Source: Cavia porcellus
Taxonomy: Eukaryota > Chordata > Mammalia > Rodentia > Caviidae
Direction of reading: 5' to 3'
Assembly: GCF_034190915.1 (NCBI RefSeq)
Contig: NW_026947484.1
Location: forward strand, 75,285,482 to 75,349,481
Length of the DNA: 64,000 nt
The position numbers were made by a program, and so were the translations under genes. How positions within the stretch are numbered: position 1 is the first letter of the stretch; every line of letters begins with the position of its first letter. The notes beneath the pieces are model-generated. The model did not search any database and was not told the origin of the DNA. It saw only the letters and a program-made list of their open reading frames with translations. Shown here in pieces: positions 32,865-44,494 of the stretch.

Positions 32865-34050
32865 CAATTCTATCAGAGAGATGCCAGACTTCCAGGGACA
32901 GGCCAGAAGGGCCAGACTCTGCTCTCTGGATTTCATGAATAAACCATGCACCCTAAGTTTTTTTGGAAAAAAAAATATTCAACTCTAAAGCATTAGGAAG
33001 TTAGGAAGAATAAAGTTCTGTTATTTTTTTTTCTCCCACTTAAGTGGCAAACCATTTTATCCTGATGATGAAAGTTTGCTTGAATTCCTAAAGGCTACTT
33101 CTCGTAGATTAATACATATTTGGAGCATTGCTCTTTCATTTTAAATATTTATGGGGGCAGGGGGGTGGAATCACTATGAGGGTACTGACATAATTATTGT
33201 CTGAATAATTATGGCTGGGCAATTGTGATTCTGCTTGAATCTTGAAACAATGCTATGTAAATGCACAAATAATTCCAAGAAAATTCAAATATAAAGAACT
33301 AACACATTATTAAGCTAACATGTTTATAAACAGGCTGGGTTTGGAAGGAAATCAAGATGGAGACATCTATACTAAGATAGTCTAATATATTTGTATGGAT
33401 TTTTTGTATTTAAAAACAAAGCTGGGTGACTTAATGACTTAGTGAGATCCTGACTCAAAAATCAAAAAGTCTGGTGAAAGGGCTGGGGATTTAGCTCAGT
33501 GGCATAAGTACCTGCCTGGCAAGTGCACAGTTGTTAGTTTGATGGGATACCAAAAAAAAAGTCTGAAACAGCTCAGTGTGAGAGCCCAGTGGAGGGTGGG
33601 GGAGAAAAAGAAAAGAATGAAAAACCAAGCAAGCAAAAAGAGCATCATCATTATTATCATCTGGTAAAACACAACCCACTTCAATGAATTTTAAATACTT
33701 CATTACTTTAAGAATTTCTCCACAGTCCCTGTGCAGCAGGAATGTGAACCCTAAGAGTGCCCCCTGTGCTAGGGATGTAGCTGAGGACTCAGTATATTCT
33801 CATCCGGAAACTCAAGAACCTGGAGCTACCAGATCAGTTGCTTAGAACCCAGATTTACATGACACTGCTTTGTTCCATTAACCAAAAGGAAACAAGGCAA
33901 AAACAAAACAGTAGAAGCCAGAGATTATTGGGTGGAAGAGAAACCAGAGATTATTGGGTGTGAAGTCAGGCAGATGTGGGTTTCAACAAGCTGCTTCTTT
34001 GATTTACCATTCTGCCACTATCTGACTGTTTTTAACCTACAAAAATGGCA
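32865..34050. other. Intergenic, AT-rich unique DNA
   Basis: No gene seen. 33,150-33,350 is AT-rich with ATAATTATTGTCTGAATAATTA, an imperfect palindrome. Confidence 0.35.
33410..33605 (+). mobile_element. B1-dID dimer split by an ID SINE
   Basis: B1 remnant GTGACTTAATGACTTAGTGAG to 33,477; ID at 33,481-33,560 (GGCTGGGGATTTAGCTCAGT, GTTTGATGGGATACC, poly-A); then the dimer's ID arm AGCTCAGTGTGAGAGCCC. AAAAAGTCTG is repeated at both sides of the inner ID. Confidence 0.75.
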
Positions 34051-34052
34051 AC

Positions 34053-34255
34053 TTCCGGCCCATGCCTGTAATCCCAGCATTCTGGGAAGTGGAAGAGGAA
34101 GAGTCACAAATTTGCACCCAGCCTGGGCAATTTCAGGACTTAGAAAGACTGTGTCTCAAAATAAACATAAATAATACGAAATAAAATAAAATGCCTTGAG
34201 GTGTAACTCAATGCAAAGGCCCTGGGTTCAATCTACAGCCCAGAAAAAAAAAAAT
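34053..34255 (+). mobile_element. B1-dID dimer
   Basis: CCGGCCCATGCCTGTAATCC, ATTCTGGGAAGTGGAAGAGG, long ATAAA linker, GAGGTGTAACTCAATGCAAAG, GGGTTCAATCTACAGCCC. Confidence 0.85.
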
Positions 34256-34334
34256 AAAAACAAGGGTGTGTGGTTCCACCTAGTGGTTGTGTGACGTGGG
34301 CAGCTGGCCTAAGCGTCCACCTCCTCAGCAGTGA

Positions 34335-34625
34335 AAGGCTGAGTCTCTTCAAAATTCATACATGAAAGTCTTAACCCCCAAACCTCATGATGTGACTTTA
34401 TTTGGAGACAATGCTTCCTAGAGGTAATCAAGTTAAAGTGAGGTCTTTAAATTGTTCCCAACCCAGAATGACTGGTTAAAAAGGGAAAAGTTGGCCACAG
34501 TGCCATTCCTAGAAAGAAGATAATGTCAGGAGTCAGAGAAGACAGCTGTCTGCAAGCCAAGGAGAAAGGCCTGGAACACATCCTCCCTAATAACCCTCGG
34601 AGGGGACCAGCTCTGCTTTCCCTGG
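34335..34625 (+). mobile_element. MLT1-like LTR
   Basis: CAAAATTCATACATGAAAGTC, TTAACCCCCAAACCTCATG, ATGTGACTTTATTTGGAGA, GGTAATCAAGTTAAAGTGAGG and CAAGCCAAGGAGAAAGGCCT match the order of MLT1 LTRs. No SINE interrupts it. Confidence 0.75.
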
Positions 34626-34797
34626 CAAGCCGATACCCTTCCTCCTACAGCCCTGACCTGACATCACTGGCCCCCCACATCTCAGTCTCAGACACACGCA
34701 AATGCTTTTCACATTCTAGCACAGCCTGCCAGATAGGGCAGCTGGCAGACAAGAGGAATACACACCCCGTATCACACACCCTTAACTCCCCACAACC

Positions 34798-34965
34798 TCT
34801 CTTTGCCATAGTGAGCGTTGAACCAAGGCCTATGCACAATACTACCAAACCCCTTTTTATTCTGATACAAGGATCTTGCTAAGTTACCTAGACTGGGCTT
34901 AAACTTGCAATTCTCCTGCCTCAGCCTCCCAGAGTACTGGGATTTCAGGTGTTCCAGCTTACATC
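34798..34965 (-). mobile_element. B1-dID dimer
   Basis: GAGCGTTGAACCAAGGCCTA (ID arm), then GGATCTTGCTAAGTTACCTAG and CTCCTGCCTCAGCCTCCCAG. Confidence 0.8.
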
Positions 34966-35639
34966 ACCCCTCTAGAGAATGCCCCAAGACGGCCTCAGTA
35001 CATCCTGCCAAGTTCAGGTCACAATGCGCCTCTCTCCTAAAGGCTCACAGGCTACGCAGAGTGTGTACTTTTAAATTTCTGCCTAATTAGCCTCTGCAGC
35101 CTCTCACTGACCTATCTTGCAAACTGTTTTTCCGTGATAGAGGTCAGCGAACCCACAACCTGCTCCATGGAAGGGGTGAGTTAAGAGGCCCATGGCCTGT
35201 GTGGGCGACATCCTCATATCCTGTCCCTAACAGCACAGCATAAGTCAGTGACAACTCTGAAGTGTCTAAACTGCCTCATGGTGAGACTCCATGTCTACAA
35301 AGACAGGTACAGAAAGACTGTACATCTCCCAGAAACCGGATCGCCACAGCAAGAATCCCCAGGGAGACAGTGCTGAGACACTACGTGGCACAGGTGGGCA
35401 CATGGGTGGAGGCTAAGGAGCAGGGTCAGGGCAGGCTCTGTACACTCCACCCCCACCCATACTAGACATTGCTAACGGATCACCGCATAACAAACCACTA
35501 CTGCAGCACCCACCCATCCCTGACTTCAGGCAGCCACTATCAATGGATCAGCAAGCAGCTGGCCTTTAAGAAAAACCTGTTTACTCACCTGACTTGCCCT
35601 CCATAGACCCAGTAACAAGTCAGTGATTATTGTAAAAAT

Positions 35640-36555
35640 CGCATAGTACTTGGGAGTTAAAAGTTGTATAACCCAGTGAGGAACGCCACACCGCCATGGG
35701 ACTTTGGCCTCCACCACCACCCACTCCCTGTGCGACTCATGCTGGCCCTGGGAAACGCGTGCTGCCCTCAGACCTTGGCCCGTGCAGCCACGTGCTTCCT
35801 GTGCGACTCCAGCAGCCAGTGAGGAATGCTATGCTGCTCTGGGACTTTGGCCTGCGCCCAACAGATACCCCGACCCAGGACATCTGCTGGCTCCCCTGGG
35901 ACACGCCTTACCTCCTAGTCCTAATACTGCTGTTGATTTTCCGCTCCCAGCCCTCTCCCAGAATCTTGGACTATAGCAGATTAACTATGCTAGCTTTAAG
36001 GGAGATTCTGCAACTGCCTCACCCAAACAGATCTCACAGCAGGCTCCAGTCAGTGTGGAGAGTATGCCCCTAAAATAGAGGTGTACAGTGGGTAAAAAGG
36101 GCCAGTAGTAAAGCTCCCTCCAACTAACTGTAAGACCTTGGTGAGTCTGACAAGAGAGTGGGTGACTCCTTCCTGCACACAGAAAACATCAGGCAGGGTG
36201 AGGAGTGTGCCGATAAAGACTCCCTCAACTTGGAGAAAATCAAAATGGCTTATGAGACACACAGGCATACAATAGGGTGTGCCTGTGTGTCTCAGCCAAC
36301 ATAAACACTATAGACAGGGAGATTTGGTGACCTGGAATAACCTGAAGATAAAGTTACAGCAGGAACTAAAAGTTGACCTACATCAATACTACTAGGCTTG
36401 TCAGCCCAGGAAGAATATAGGACTCACCCAACAGGCCCTGCAGTGGGAAGTCAGGTATTAGGCCCACCTCTTCATTAAGGGACCCAGCAATTGCACAAGC
36501 ATCAACCTTACAGTAGGACCCCAAGATACACACTACCAATGGTTGACACTAGTGG
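35640..36555 (+). promoter_or_regulatory. L1 5' UTR with tandem unit
   Basis: CAGTGAGGAA…GGGACTTTGGCCT occurs at 35,674 and again at 35,817, 143 bp apart, and CTGTGCGACTC repeats inside the region near 35,730 and 35,798. Tandem promoter monomers are a known design of rodent L1 5' UTRs. The rest, to 36,555, is GC-moderate sequence without open frames. Confidence 0.55.
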
Positions 36556-36576
36556 GATTGAAAGACCAAATATTCA

Positions 36577-36703
36577 GGGGCTGGGGATTTAGCTCAGTGG
36601 CATAAGCACCTGCCTTGCAAGCAGGCAATCGTGAGTTCAATCCCTGGTACGGATAAAAACAAAAAAGACAAAAAAAAAAAAATTTAAAAAAAAAAAAAAA
36701 AAA
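36577..36703 (+). mobile_element. Young ID SINE inside the L1
   Basis: Starts GGGGCTGGGGATTTAGCTCA (A box included), carries CCTTGCAAGCAGG like a tRNA-Ala(TGC) anticodon arm and a B-box GAGTTCAATCCC, then TACGGATAAAAAC and a long A tail. It is flanked by the perfect 17-bp target duplication GAAAGACCAAATATTCA at 36,560-36,576 and 36,704-36,720, so it inserted after the L1. Confidence 0.93.
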
Positions 36704-36721
36704 GAAAGACCAAATATTCAC

Positions 36722-37809
36722 TTGAAAGGGGAAAATGACAAAACGAAAATTAAAATGCAATCTCAAACATCTAGTCCACCAGGAACAAGTACAAGAGACA
36801 TTGAAATAGAAGAATTCAAAAGTAACACACTGGAAATCTCTAAGATAACTAGTGAAATAAAAGAACAACTCCATGAGGCTACAGACAAAATCAAATTAGT
36901 ACTTCTCTTGTAAAGACAGAAATAACAACCTTAGTAAAGGAGTTGCTGAGCATAGCTAAAGAAGAAATAGAGAAAAAAGTACAGGAGCATGGAAAACTGA
37001 TTGAAACCTTCAATAAATAATATAGAAAACAAGCAGAATCCATGAAACAAACTCAAAGAGACATCCAAGAAACAAAAAGTTCCATTCAAAGCTGGCAAAA
37101 CCATTTAAATGAAACCTAGGATAGGATTTCAGACCTTGAGGACAGGATCGCAATTAGTGATCATGAAAGGACAAAACTTTTAAAAATAACAAAGCAGCAC
37201 AAAATCACAATCCAGCAGCTTCAAGATGATGCCAAGATGAACAATATAGGATTAATAGGCATCAGTGAAGATGCAGGAGTTAAGGCAAATGATGTAACTA
37301 AAATAGTCACAGAAGTAATAGCAGAAAATTTCCCAAATATGGGGAAAAAATCTGATATGCAGATAAGTGAGGCATATAAAACACCAAACAGTCACAACCA
37401 ACAAAAATCTACACCCAGACATACAATAATTGAAACCTCAGACATACAGCATAAAAGCAGAATACTAAAAGCTGTTAGAGAAAAGACACAACTCACCTAT
37501 CAAGGAAAGCCCATGAGAATCACAGCAGACTTTTCAGCACAAACCATCAAGTCAAGACGAGCCTGGAGTGAGATATTTCAAGCCCTGAAAGAAAACAATT
37601 TTCAACACAGACTGATGTACCCAGAAAAACTTTCATTCAAATTTAATGGAGAAACAAGATACTTCCATGACAAAGAACAACTGAAGAAATTCACGTCCAC
37701 CAAACCAACCCTAGAAAGAGTATTGAAAGACAGACTAGATAGAGATAAAAATGACCACAACCCTCAGAACAACAACAGAAAGAAGCCACCAGGTAGGACA
37801 AGCAATTAA
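36722..37809 (+). pseudogene. L1 ORF1 (RNA-binding protein), broken
   Basis: The first piece (36,722-36,913) is polar and ends in a stop. The coiled-coil part to 37,236 contains further in-frame stops (for example TAA near 37,018 and TAG near 37,120). The 190-codon piece from 37,237 carries the RRM and C-terminal domain, with NNIGLIGISED, TPRHTIIE, KPMRITADFSAQT and LSFKFNGETRYF, close to ORF1p landmarks. ORF1p coats L1 RNA as trimers. The original start is obscured by the ID insertion just upstream. Confidence 0.8.
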
Positions 37810-37849
37810 ACAAGGGGGAAAAGCAGAAAGCAAACAACAGGAACATAAC

Positions 37850-40800
37850 ATGGCAAAGTCGAGCCAGTACATATCAGTGATATCGATAAATGCAAATGGC
37901 CTCAATTCACTTATCAAAAGAAATAGGTTGACAGAATGGATCAAGAAACATGACCTCACAATATGCTGCACACAAGAAACACATCTGACCCAAAAGGAAA
38001 CTCAGAGAGTAAAAGTCAAAGGATGGAAAACAGTATGCCATGCAACAGGAACCCAGAAAAAAGCAGGGATAACTATTCTATTTGCAGACAATGTGAACTT
38101 CAAATGTAAAATGATTAAAAGAGATATAGAATGTCACTACATAATCGTTAGTAGAAAAATTCAAGTGGAAGAACTAACAATTATAAATGTGTATGCACCA
38201 AATACAGGAGCACCCAATTATATAAGACAGATACTGATGGACACGAAAAACCAAATACATAAGAACACAATTATAACAGGGGACCTTAACAGCCCATTGT
38301 CACAAAGAGATAGATTAACTAGACAAAAAGCCAGCAAAGAAATAATAGAACTGAATCATATCTGTGAGCAATTGGACTTAGTAGATGTTTACAGAGTTTT
38401 CCACCCAACTACATCAGAATACACATTCTTCTCAGCTGCACATGGGACATTCTCCAAAATAGACCATATATTATCTCATAAAACATTCTCAAAGTAACTG
38501 CAAAGGTATTAAAATTATCCCATGCATAATATCTGACCCTAGCACACTGAAATTGGAAATTAATGGCAAAAGAAATTGCAAAACCTACATAAATACATGG
38601 ACAACAAGTGGGCTACAGATGAAATTAAAGAAGAAATAAAGCAATACCTACAATTCAACGAAAATGTGGAAACAACATACTGTAATCTGTGGGATGCAAT
38701 GAAAGTGGTCTTAAGAGGAAATATATAGTAATAAATTGTCATATCAAGAAAACAGAATGAGCACAAATAAACAACCTAATGCTTCATCTCAAGCTTCTAG
38801 AAAAAGGAGAGCAAGTTAAACCCAAAGCTCATAGAAGACAGGAAATTGTAAAGATTAGAGCAGAAATCAGTGCAATTGAAACTAAAAAAATACAAAGAAT
38901 TAATGAATCAAAAAGCTGGCTTTTTGAGAGAATAAACAAAATTGACAAACCTCTAGCTAACCTTATAAAGAAAAAGAAAAAACCCACGTTCATGCAATAA
39001 GGACTGAAAAGGGGGAAATTACTACAGATCCCATGGAAATTCAAAAGATCATGAACACCTACTTTGAAATCTCTACTCACATAGAGGGGAAAACAGAGGA
39101 AATGGACAGATTTCTAGAAACATATGAACTATCAAAGCTCAACCAAGAAGATATAGCAATTTTGTATCACCCAGTATCAGCTATTGAAATTGAAAACGTA
39201 ATTAAAAACTTACCAACAAAGAAAAGCCCAGGTTCTAATGAATTCATGGCTGAATTCTACAAGAAATTTAGAGAAGATTTGATGCCAATACTCCTTAAAT
39301 TCTTCAATGAAATTGAAAAGGAAGCAATCCTCCCTAAATCATTCCTGGAGGCAAGTATTATTCTCATATCTAAACCAGAGAAAGGCCCAATGAGAAAGGA
39401 GAATTATAGGCCAGTCTCACTAATGAACATTGATGCAAAGATCTCAATAAAATACTGGCAAGTAGAATGCAGCAAATTATCAAGAAGATTATACATCATG
39501 ACCAAGTGGGATTCATTCCAGGAATGCAGGGATGGTTTAACATATGCAAATCAATAAATGTTATATATTACATCAACAGAGTCAAAAACAGAAACCACAT
39601 GGTCATCTCAATAGATGCAGAAAGAGCTTTCAATAAAGTCCAACACATGTTCATGATAAAAATCCTTCAGAAAATCAGAATACACGGTGTCTACCTCAAT
39701 CTCATAAAGGCCATCTATGACAGACCAACAGCCAACATTATCCTAGATGGACAAAAACTGAAAGCTTTCACTTTAAAATCAGGAACAATACAAGGATGTC
39801 CACTATCACCATTCCTACTCAATATAGTTCTGGAAATATTAGCCAGGGCAATCAGACAAGAGAGAGAAATAAAAAGAATAAAGAAAGGAAAGGAAGAAGT
39901 TAAATTACCACTATTTGCAGATGACATGATATATAGAAGACCCAAAAATCTCCATTAAAAGACTACTAGAGATAATAAAGAGATTCAGCAGTATACCTGG
40001 ATACAAAGTCATTACTCAAAAATCAATAGCATTCTTGTACACAAACAAAAAACTCACTGACAGAGAAATTATGGAGATATCACCTTTCACAATAGCATCT
40101 AAAAAAATGAAATACTTAGGAATCAACTTAACTAAGAATATAAAAGACCTATATGCTGAAAATTATGCTATGCTAAAAAAGGAGACTGAAGAGGATATTA
40201 GAAAATGTAAAGATATTCCTTGCTCTTGGCTAGGAAGAACCAACATTGTGAAAATGGCCATACCCCCAAAACTCTTATACAGATTTAATACAATCCCAAT
40301 CAAAATACCATTAACATAACTCACAGATCTAGAAAAAACACTCCTAAAATTCATTTGGAAACAAGAAACCTAGAATAGCAAAGGCAATTCTGGGCAACAA
40401 AGGCAAGGCAGGAGGCATCTCAATTCCTGACTTGAGACAATACTACAAACCCACAGTGACAAAATCAGCATGGTACTGGCAAAGTAATAGAACTGTAGAT
40501 CAATGGAACAGATTAGAAGATGCAAGCACAACTACAAAGACACTCAGCCACCTGATATTTGACAAAGGGTCTAAACATGTTCACTGGAAGAAGGATAGCC
40601 TCTTTAATAACTGATGTTGGAAAAATTGGCTCTCTACATGCCAAAGACTGAAACTAGATCCATGTCTATCACCATGCACAAAACTAAAGTCTGAATGGAT
40701 CAAAGACCTAAATATTAAAACAGAAACACTAAATCTACTGGAAGACAAGATAGGCAGAAATCTTGGAGACATAGGGGTAAGCACACAATTCATGAACAAA

Positions 40801-41640
40801 ACGCAAACTGCACAAGAAACACTTCAAAGGATCAGCAACTGGGATCTCATATTATTGAAAAATTATTATACTTCTAAAGAAATCACCAACAAAGTGAGAA
40901 TAAAACCCACAAAATGGGAAAGAATTTCAGCCAGCAATCCCTCAGACAAAGGACTTACATCCAGAACATATAAAGAATTGAAAAACATCAAGCCCCTCAA
41001 ATTCAAAGACCCTCTCCAAAAATGGGCATCTGAGATGAACACACTTCTCAGATGAAGGTATACAAATGGCAAATAAATACATGAAGAAATGTTCACCATC
41101 ACTGGTCATTTGAGAAATACAAATTAAAACAGTATTGAGATTTCATCTCACTCTGTAAAGAATAGTTTCCATCAAGAAATCAACTGAAAGCAAATGTCAG
41201 CAGGACTGCAGGGGAAAAAGGAACACTGCTCCATTGTTGGTGGGAGTGTAGACTGGTGTAACCACTGTGGAAATCATTATAGAGATATCTCAGAAGACTA
41301 GGATGGAAAGTTCCATTTAATCCAGCTATTCCCTTCCTGGGTATTTTCCCAGAAAAACTGAAAAGGTCATGTCACAGGGATATATGTGTACCCATGTTCA
41401 TAGCAGCACAATTTCTAATAGCTAGATCTTGGAAACAACCAAGATGCCCATCAACCACAGAGTAGATAAAAAAGATGTATTTTTATACAATGCAATATTA
41501 CTCAGCTATAAAGAAGAATGGTCTTGAAGCCTTCATAGGCAAATGGAGACAACTTGAGGCTATCCTCATTAGTGAAATAAACAAGAATCATGTTTATAAA
41601 TATCACATTGTGTCTCTAGTGTAAAAAGTAATAAAAAATG
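37850..41640 (+). pseudogene. L1 ORF2 (endonuclease and reverse transcriptase), broken
   Basis: The ATG at 37,850 opens MAKSSQYISVISINANGLNS, the endonuclease start; QETHL, VYAPN, GDLNSPLS and SKIDHIL follow before a stop at 38,497. After several frame changes the reverse transcriptase is readable: [26 protein letters not shown] and an intact LFADDM at 39,911-39,928, then SPFTIASKKMKYLGI, PCSWLGRTNIVKMAI and, near 41,200, the Cys-rich C-terminal end. At least six fragments in different frames. It would nick target DNA and copy L1 RNA if intact. Confidence 0.85.
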
Positions 41641-41974
41641 TAGGAATGTATAATTGCTATTGTAAAAAAGAGAGGAAAAGAAAGTGCTCTAAAGGATAAA
41701 ACTGCATGTATGTTTAAGTGTGTAAGATTGATAACCATATTACTAAGTTTTTGTTGGATCACTGAACAGAACTGTTTGCAATCTCAGTTTGAATGTCCAT
41801 TTTGTATGCTTTACTTTTGTAACTTGAACAAATATTTCTAAGAGGACAATATGTAATTATCAACTAGTGATTCTTACTGTTTATTTTTTTTGAAATAATG
41901 TATTATTTCTACCCCTTTTCTGTTTTGTTTTGTTTCTCTTTAAATAAAATTTTTTAAAAAGGAAAAGAAAGAGT

Positions 41975-42130
41975 TGTGCAACCTTGGGGAAATCATTTAA
42001 AAATCTTTGAATCTCTGTTTCTTTATCTGCAAAAGGGAGCCGGTTGGTAATACTTCCTGCAGGAGTTGTGTTTGGTGAAAGCACCTTGCCCAGTGTCTGG
42101 CAGTCACAAAGCTCCTAATGAATGTTTGCT
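41975..42130 (-). mobile_element. MIR SINE
   Basis: TGCAACCTTGGGGAAATCA, TCTGTTTCTTTATCTGCAAAA, GCCCAGTGTCTGGCAG and CTCCTAATGAATGTTTGCTG follow the MIR order. Orientation follows the usual MIR convention. It abuts the L1 tail. Confidence 0.75.
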
Positions 42131-42636
42131 GGATCTGAAACAAGGGTGATGTGAGATGCCCTGAAAAAAAAATTCTCACCAATCAGGCCACAAACTAATT
42201 TATTTGAACAAGCTCAGCTTCCATGTTTTTATACCTAAAGAAGCCCGGGAGTAGATGCTAGGCTGGAAACCAAACTGATGCCAGAGAAATGCAGGTCAGC
42301 AGTACAGTTAGGGGCATCAGGAGAAGAAATCCTTGAATCAGAAGAAACATTCCTTACACCAGGAAATGCTACTTCTCATCCCTCTGCATTGTCTGAGTAT
42401 CTGTGTCCCTGAAAAAGTCACCTGGTGAAACGTGGCCCTGAATATGATTGTACTAGGAGGTGGGACTTTTGAGAAGTGATTAGCTTTTGAGGGCACTCCC
42501 CTTATGATGGGATCAATGCCAAACAAGGCCCCAGAAAGAAGATGCAGATATAAAAGAGGTCCTTGCCAGACACTGAATCAGCTGGTGCCTTGATCACAGA
42601 CTTTCCAGCATCCAGAACTGTAAGAAAGTTTTATGC

Positions 42637-42830
42637 CAGATGTGGTAACCCCCTCCTGTAATCTCAGCGCCCTGGGAAGCTGAGGCAAGAGGACTGAAAG
42701 TCCAAGCCCAGCCTGGGCAACTTAAGGGATCCAATGAGAGCCTGTCTCAAAATAAAAAATTTAAAAAGGGAAGAGAAGATAGCTCAGTGCAAAGGCCCTA
42801 AATTCAATCCCCAATATAGCTGAAAGAAAA
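42637..42830 (+). mobile_element. B1-dID dimer in the 42.4-kb LTR
   Basis: CCAGATGTGGTAACCCCCTCC, CGCCCTGGGAAGCTGAGGC, AAATTTAAAAAGGGAAG linker, GATAGCTCAGTGCAAAGGCCC, AAATTCAATCCCCAAT. A clear example of the dimer plan. Confidence 0.88.
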
Positions 42831-42832
42831 AG

Positions 42833-43020
42833 CTGGGAGCTGGTTTGCTGCTGAGTGATAGAGTGCTTGCCTAGCATCCTCAGTGCTCTGACCAATCTCA
42901 GGACCGCGAAAGGAAGGAAGCAAGCAAGGAAGGAAGGAAGGAAGAAAGGAAGAAAGAAAGGAAGGGAAAGAGAGGGAAATGGGAGAGAAAAACAAAGGAA
43001 AAAGGAAGAATGAGAGAAAG
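42833..43020 (+). mobile_element. ID SINE with (GGAA)n tail
   Basis: GGGAGCTGGTTTGCTGCTGAG, GAGTGCTTGCCTAGCATCC, then purine repeats GGAAGGAA/GAAAG to 43,020. On the minus strand the tail gives Phe/Leu/Pro/Ser-rich chance frames. Confidence 0.75.
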
Positions 43021-43024
43021 CGAG

Positions 43025-43240
43025 CAAGTCAGCTGCAGTGATGCACACCTGCAATCTCAGGTACCTAAGAAGGCTGAGGCAGGAGGTCAAGGCCAGCCCA
43101 GGCAACTTAATTGAAATTACCTCAAAAATCCAACTTTAAAAGGGATGATTAGGACTATAACTCAGTAGAAATATGCCTGTCAAGCACGTGTAAGACTCTG
43201 TGCTCAATCCTCAGTACTACAATAATACTGAAATAATAAT
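43025..43240 (+). mobile_element. B1-dID dimer in the 42.4-kb LTR
   Basis: GCTGCAGTGATGCACACCTGC, AAGAAGGCTGAGGCAGGAGG, then GGACTATAACTCAGTAGAAAT and TGCTCAATCCTCAGTAC. Confidence 0.8.
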
Positions 43241-43589
43241 AGACTTCAGTTGTTTTTAAGTCACCCAGTCTATGGTATTCTGGTATAGCCACCCAAATGA
43301 ACTAAGACCCACTATGCTATATTACATACCATCTCACTCACCTGACAAAACCAATACATCGGACCTAGAAATCTAGTTTTAGGAAAATCAATTCTGAAGT
43401 TTATTAAACATCTGTCTTCCTACATTTGGGACTTGTAAGAGCTATGTAGAGAACACCTCAACAGGCATAACCGCCCCAGTCGTGCTGATTCAATGGGAAC
43501 CAATTACTTCCCCAAGCAAAGGTTCCCATTTAGACAATCAGACTCCAAGATGTTCATTGGATCATTATTCATTCATTCACTTAGCTTCC

Positions 43590-43745
43590 TGTTGATGTGT
43601 CCTCTAGGATCTGAGGCTCAAAAAACATTAAGACTGGTGCCCAAGGTCATGCCGTTAGAAGGCAGCAGCACTGGGACTTCACCTGAACAGCCATCTGCTA
43701 CTCTAGGGAGTACGACACACATGCCACTAAGCTCCAGTTCCACAC
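43590..43745 (+). mobile_element. Probable MIR fragment
   Basis: ATCTGAGGCTCAAAAAACATT, CCCAAGGTCATGCCGTTAGA, GGCAGCAGCACTGGGACTTC resemble the MIR core. Confidence 0.55.
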
Positions 43746-44321
43746 GGGGCTGGAAGTCACCCAGCTGCAACAGGCAGAAATTACTAACTCAGCACATGAA
43801 AAAAATCACGACCCCATTCCAGGCGGCCACAGACTGACCTGCAGTCAGGGGCTAAAGTCTCACTAGGAACAAATACATCTCTACATCTGTCAATACAGAA
43901 TTTAATACCTGGTAAATCTTATGTAATGCATACTTAAAAATGAATCAGTAGATAGATAATACTCACTCCTAGCTTTCACTGAACACTGTGCATAATTAAT
44001 CTTTAGAAGCCGCTATGTTACCTGTCTTACATCTTTAGCAAAGTACTTATTACAGTTACATAATTTTATGATCCCAATGACAATGAAAAAAAATTGTTAC
44101 CTACGAAAATGACCTCCAAACCCAGACACCTAGGCCTGTTTTCTGTACCACAGGAGCTGTACTTAATATACTTTAGCCAAGAAAATACGTTCCCCAAAGT
44201 TGAGCAAAGCCCCATCATTCAATGTAGGTAAGATACTTCTGTTCTTTGCTAAAAAGGACATTACCATTTTGTTGTATTTAAAATTATACTGATTAGCAAC
44301 AAGCAACATCAAAATGGGACT

Positions 44322-44417
44322 TTGGGCTAGGGACATAGCTCAGCAGCATAAGCACCTGCCTGGCAAGCACAAGGTCCTGAGTTCGATCTCCAATACCAAA
44401 AAAAAAAAAAAAAAAAA
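44322..44417 (+). mobile_element. ID SINE near exon B
   Basis: GGGCTAGGGACATAGCTCAGC, GAGTTCGATCTCCAATACC and an 18-A tail; it lies 78 bp past the exon B donor, within the putative intron. Confidence 0.88.
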
Positions 44418-44494
44418 GTGGTGCCCTTGACTAGGATGGAAAATAATTTACACCAAACTTTTGGTAACTACAATGAAGACAAATAAACAAGTAC

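Larger units (their letters stand above)
35120..41963 (+). mobile_element. Nearly full-length, inactive L1 retrotransposon
   Basis: The element shows the order 5' UTR, ORF1, 41-nt spacer, ORF2, 3' UTR, AATAAA (41,943-41,948) and an A-rich tail. Both ORFs carry several stops and frameshifts, so it cannot move. An ID element lies inside it near the start of ORF1. The 5' border is uncertain and no target duplication was found. The retained 5' UTR is unusual for an L1 copy, since most are truncated. Confidence 0.85.
42385..43310 (+). mobile_element. MLT1/MST-like LTR split by a stack of SINEs
   Basis: Left part to about 42,635: TACTAGGAGGTGGGACTTTTG, GTGATTAGCTTTTGAGGGC, CACTGAATCAGCTGGTGCC, CTTTCCAGCATCCAGAACTG. 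Right part from 43,247: CTTCAGTTGTTTTTAAGTCA, CCCAGTCTATGGTATTCTGG, AACTAAGACC. The two halves join logically; the 610 bp between are later SINEs and a GGAA repeat. Confidence 0.8.
43311..44494. other. Putative intron after exon B
   Basis: Unique DNA with one MIR fragment and one ID. No further exon with paired splice sites was recognised. Confidence 0.35.

Noticed and set aside
37237..38497. Two long plus-strand frames (190 and 248 codons) as host genes
   Set aside because: Their motifs are those of L1 ORF1 and of the L1 endonuclease; stops and frameshifts follow.
42761..43105. 114-codon Phe/Leu/Pro/Ser-rich frame resembling a membrane protein
   Set aside because: It comes from the reverse strand of the GGAA repeat and SINEs.
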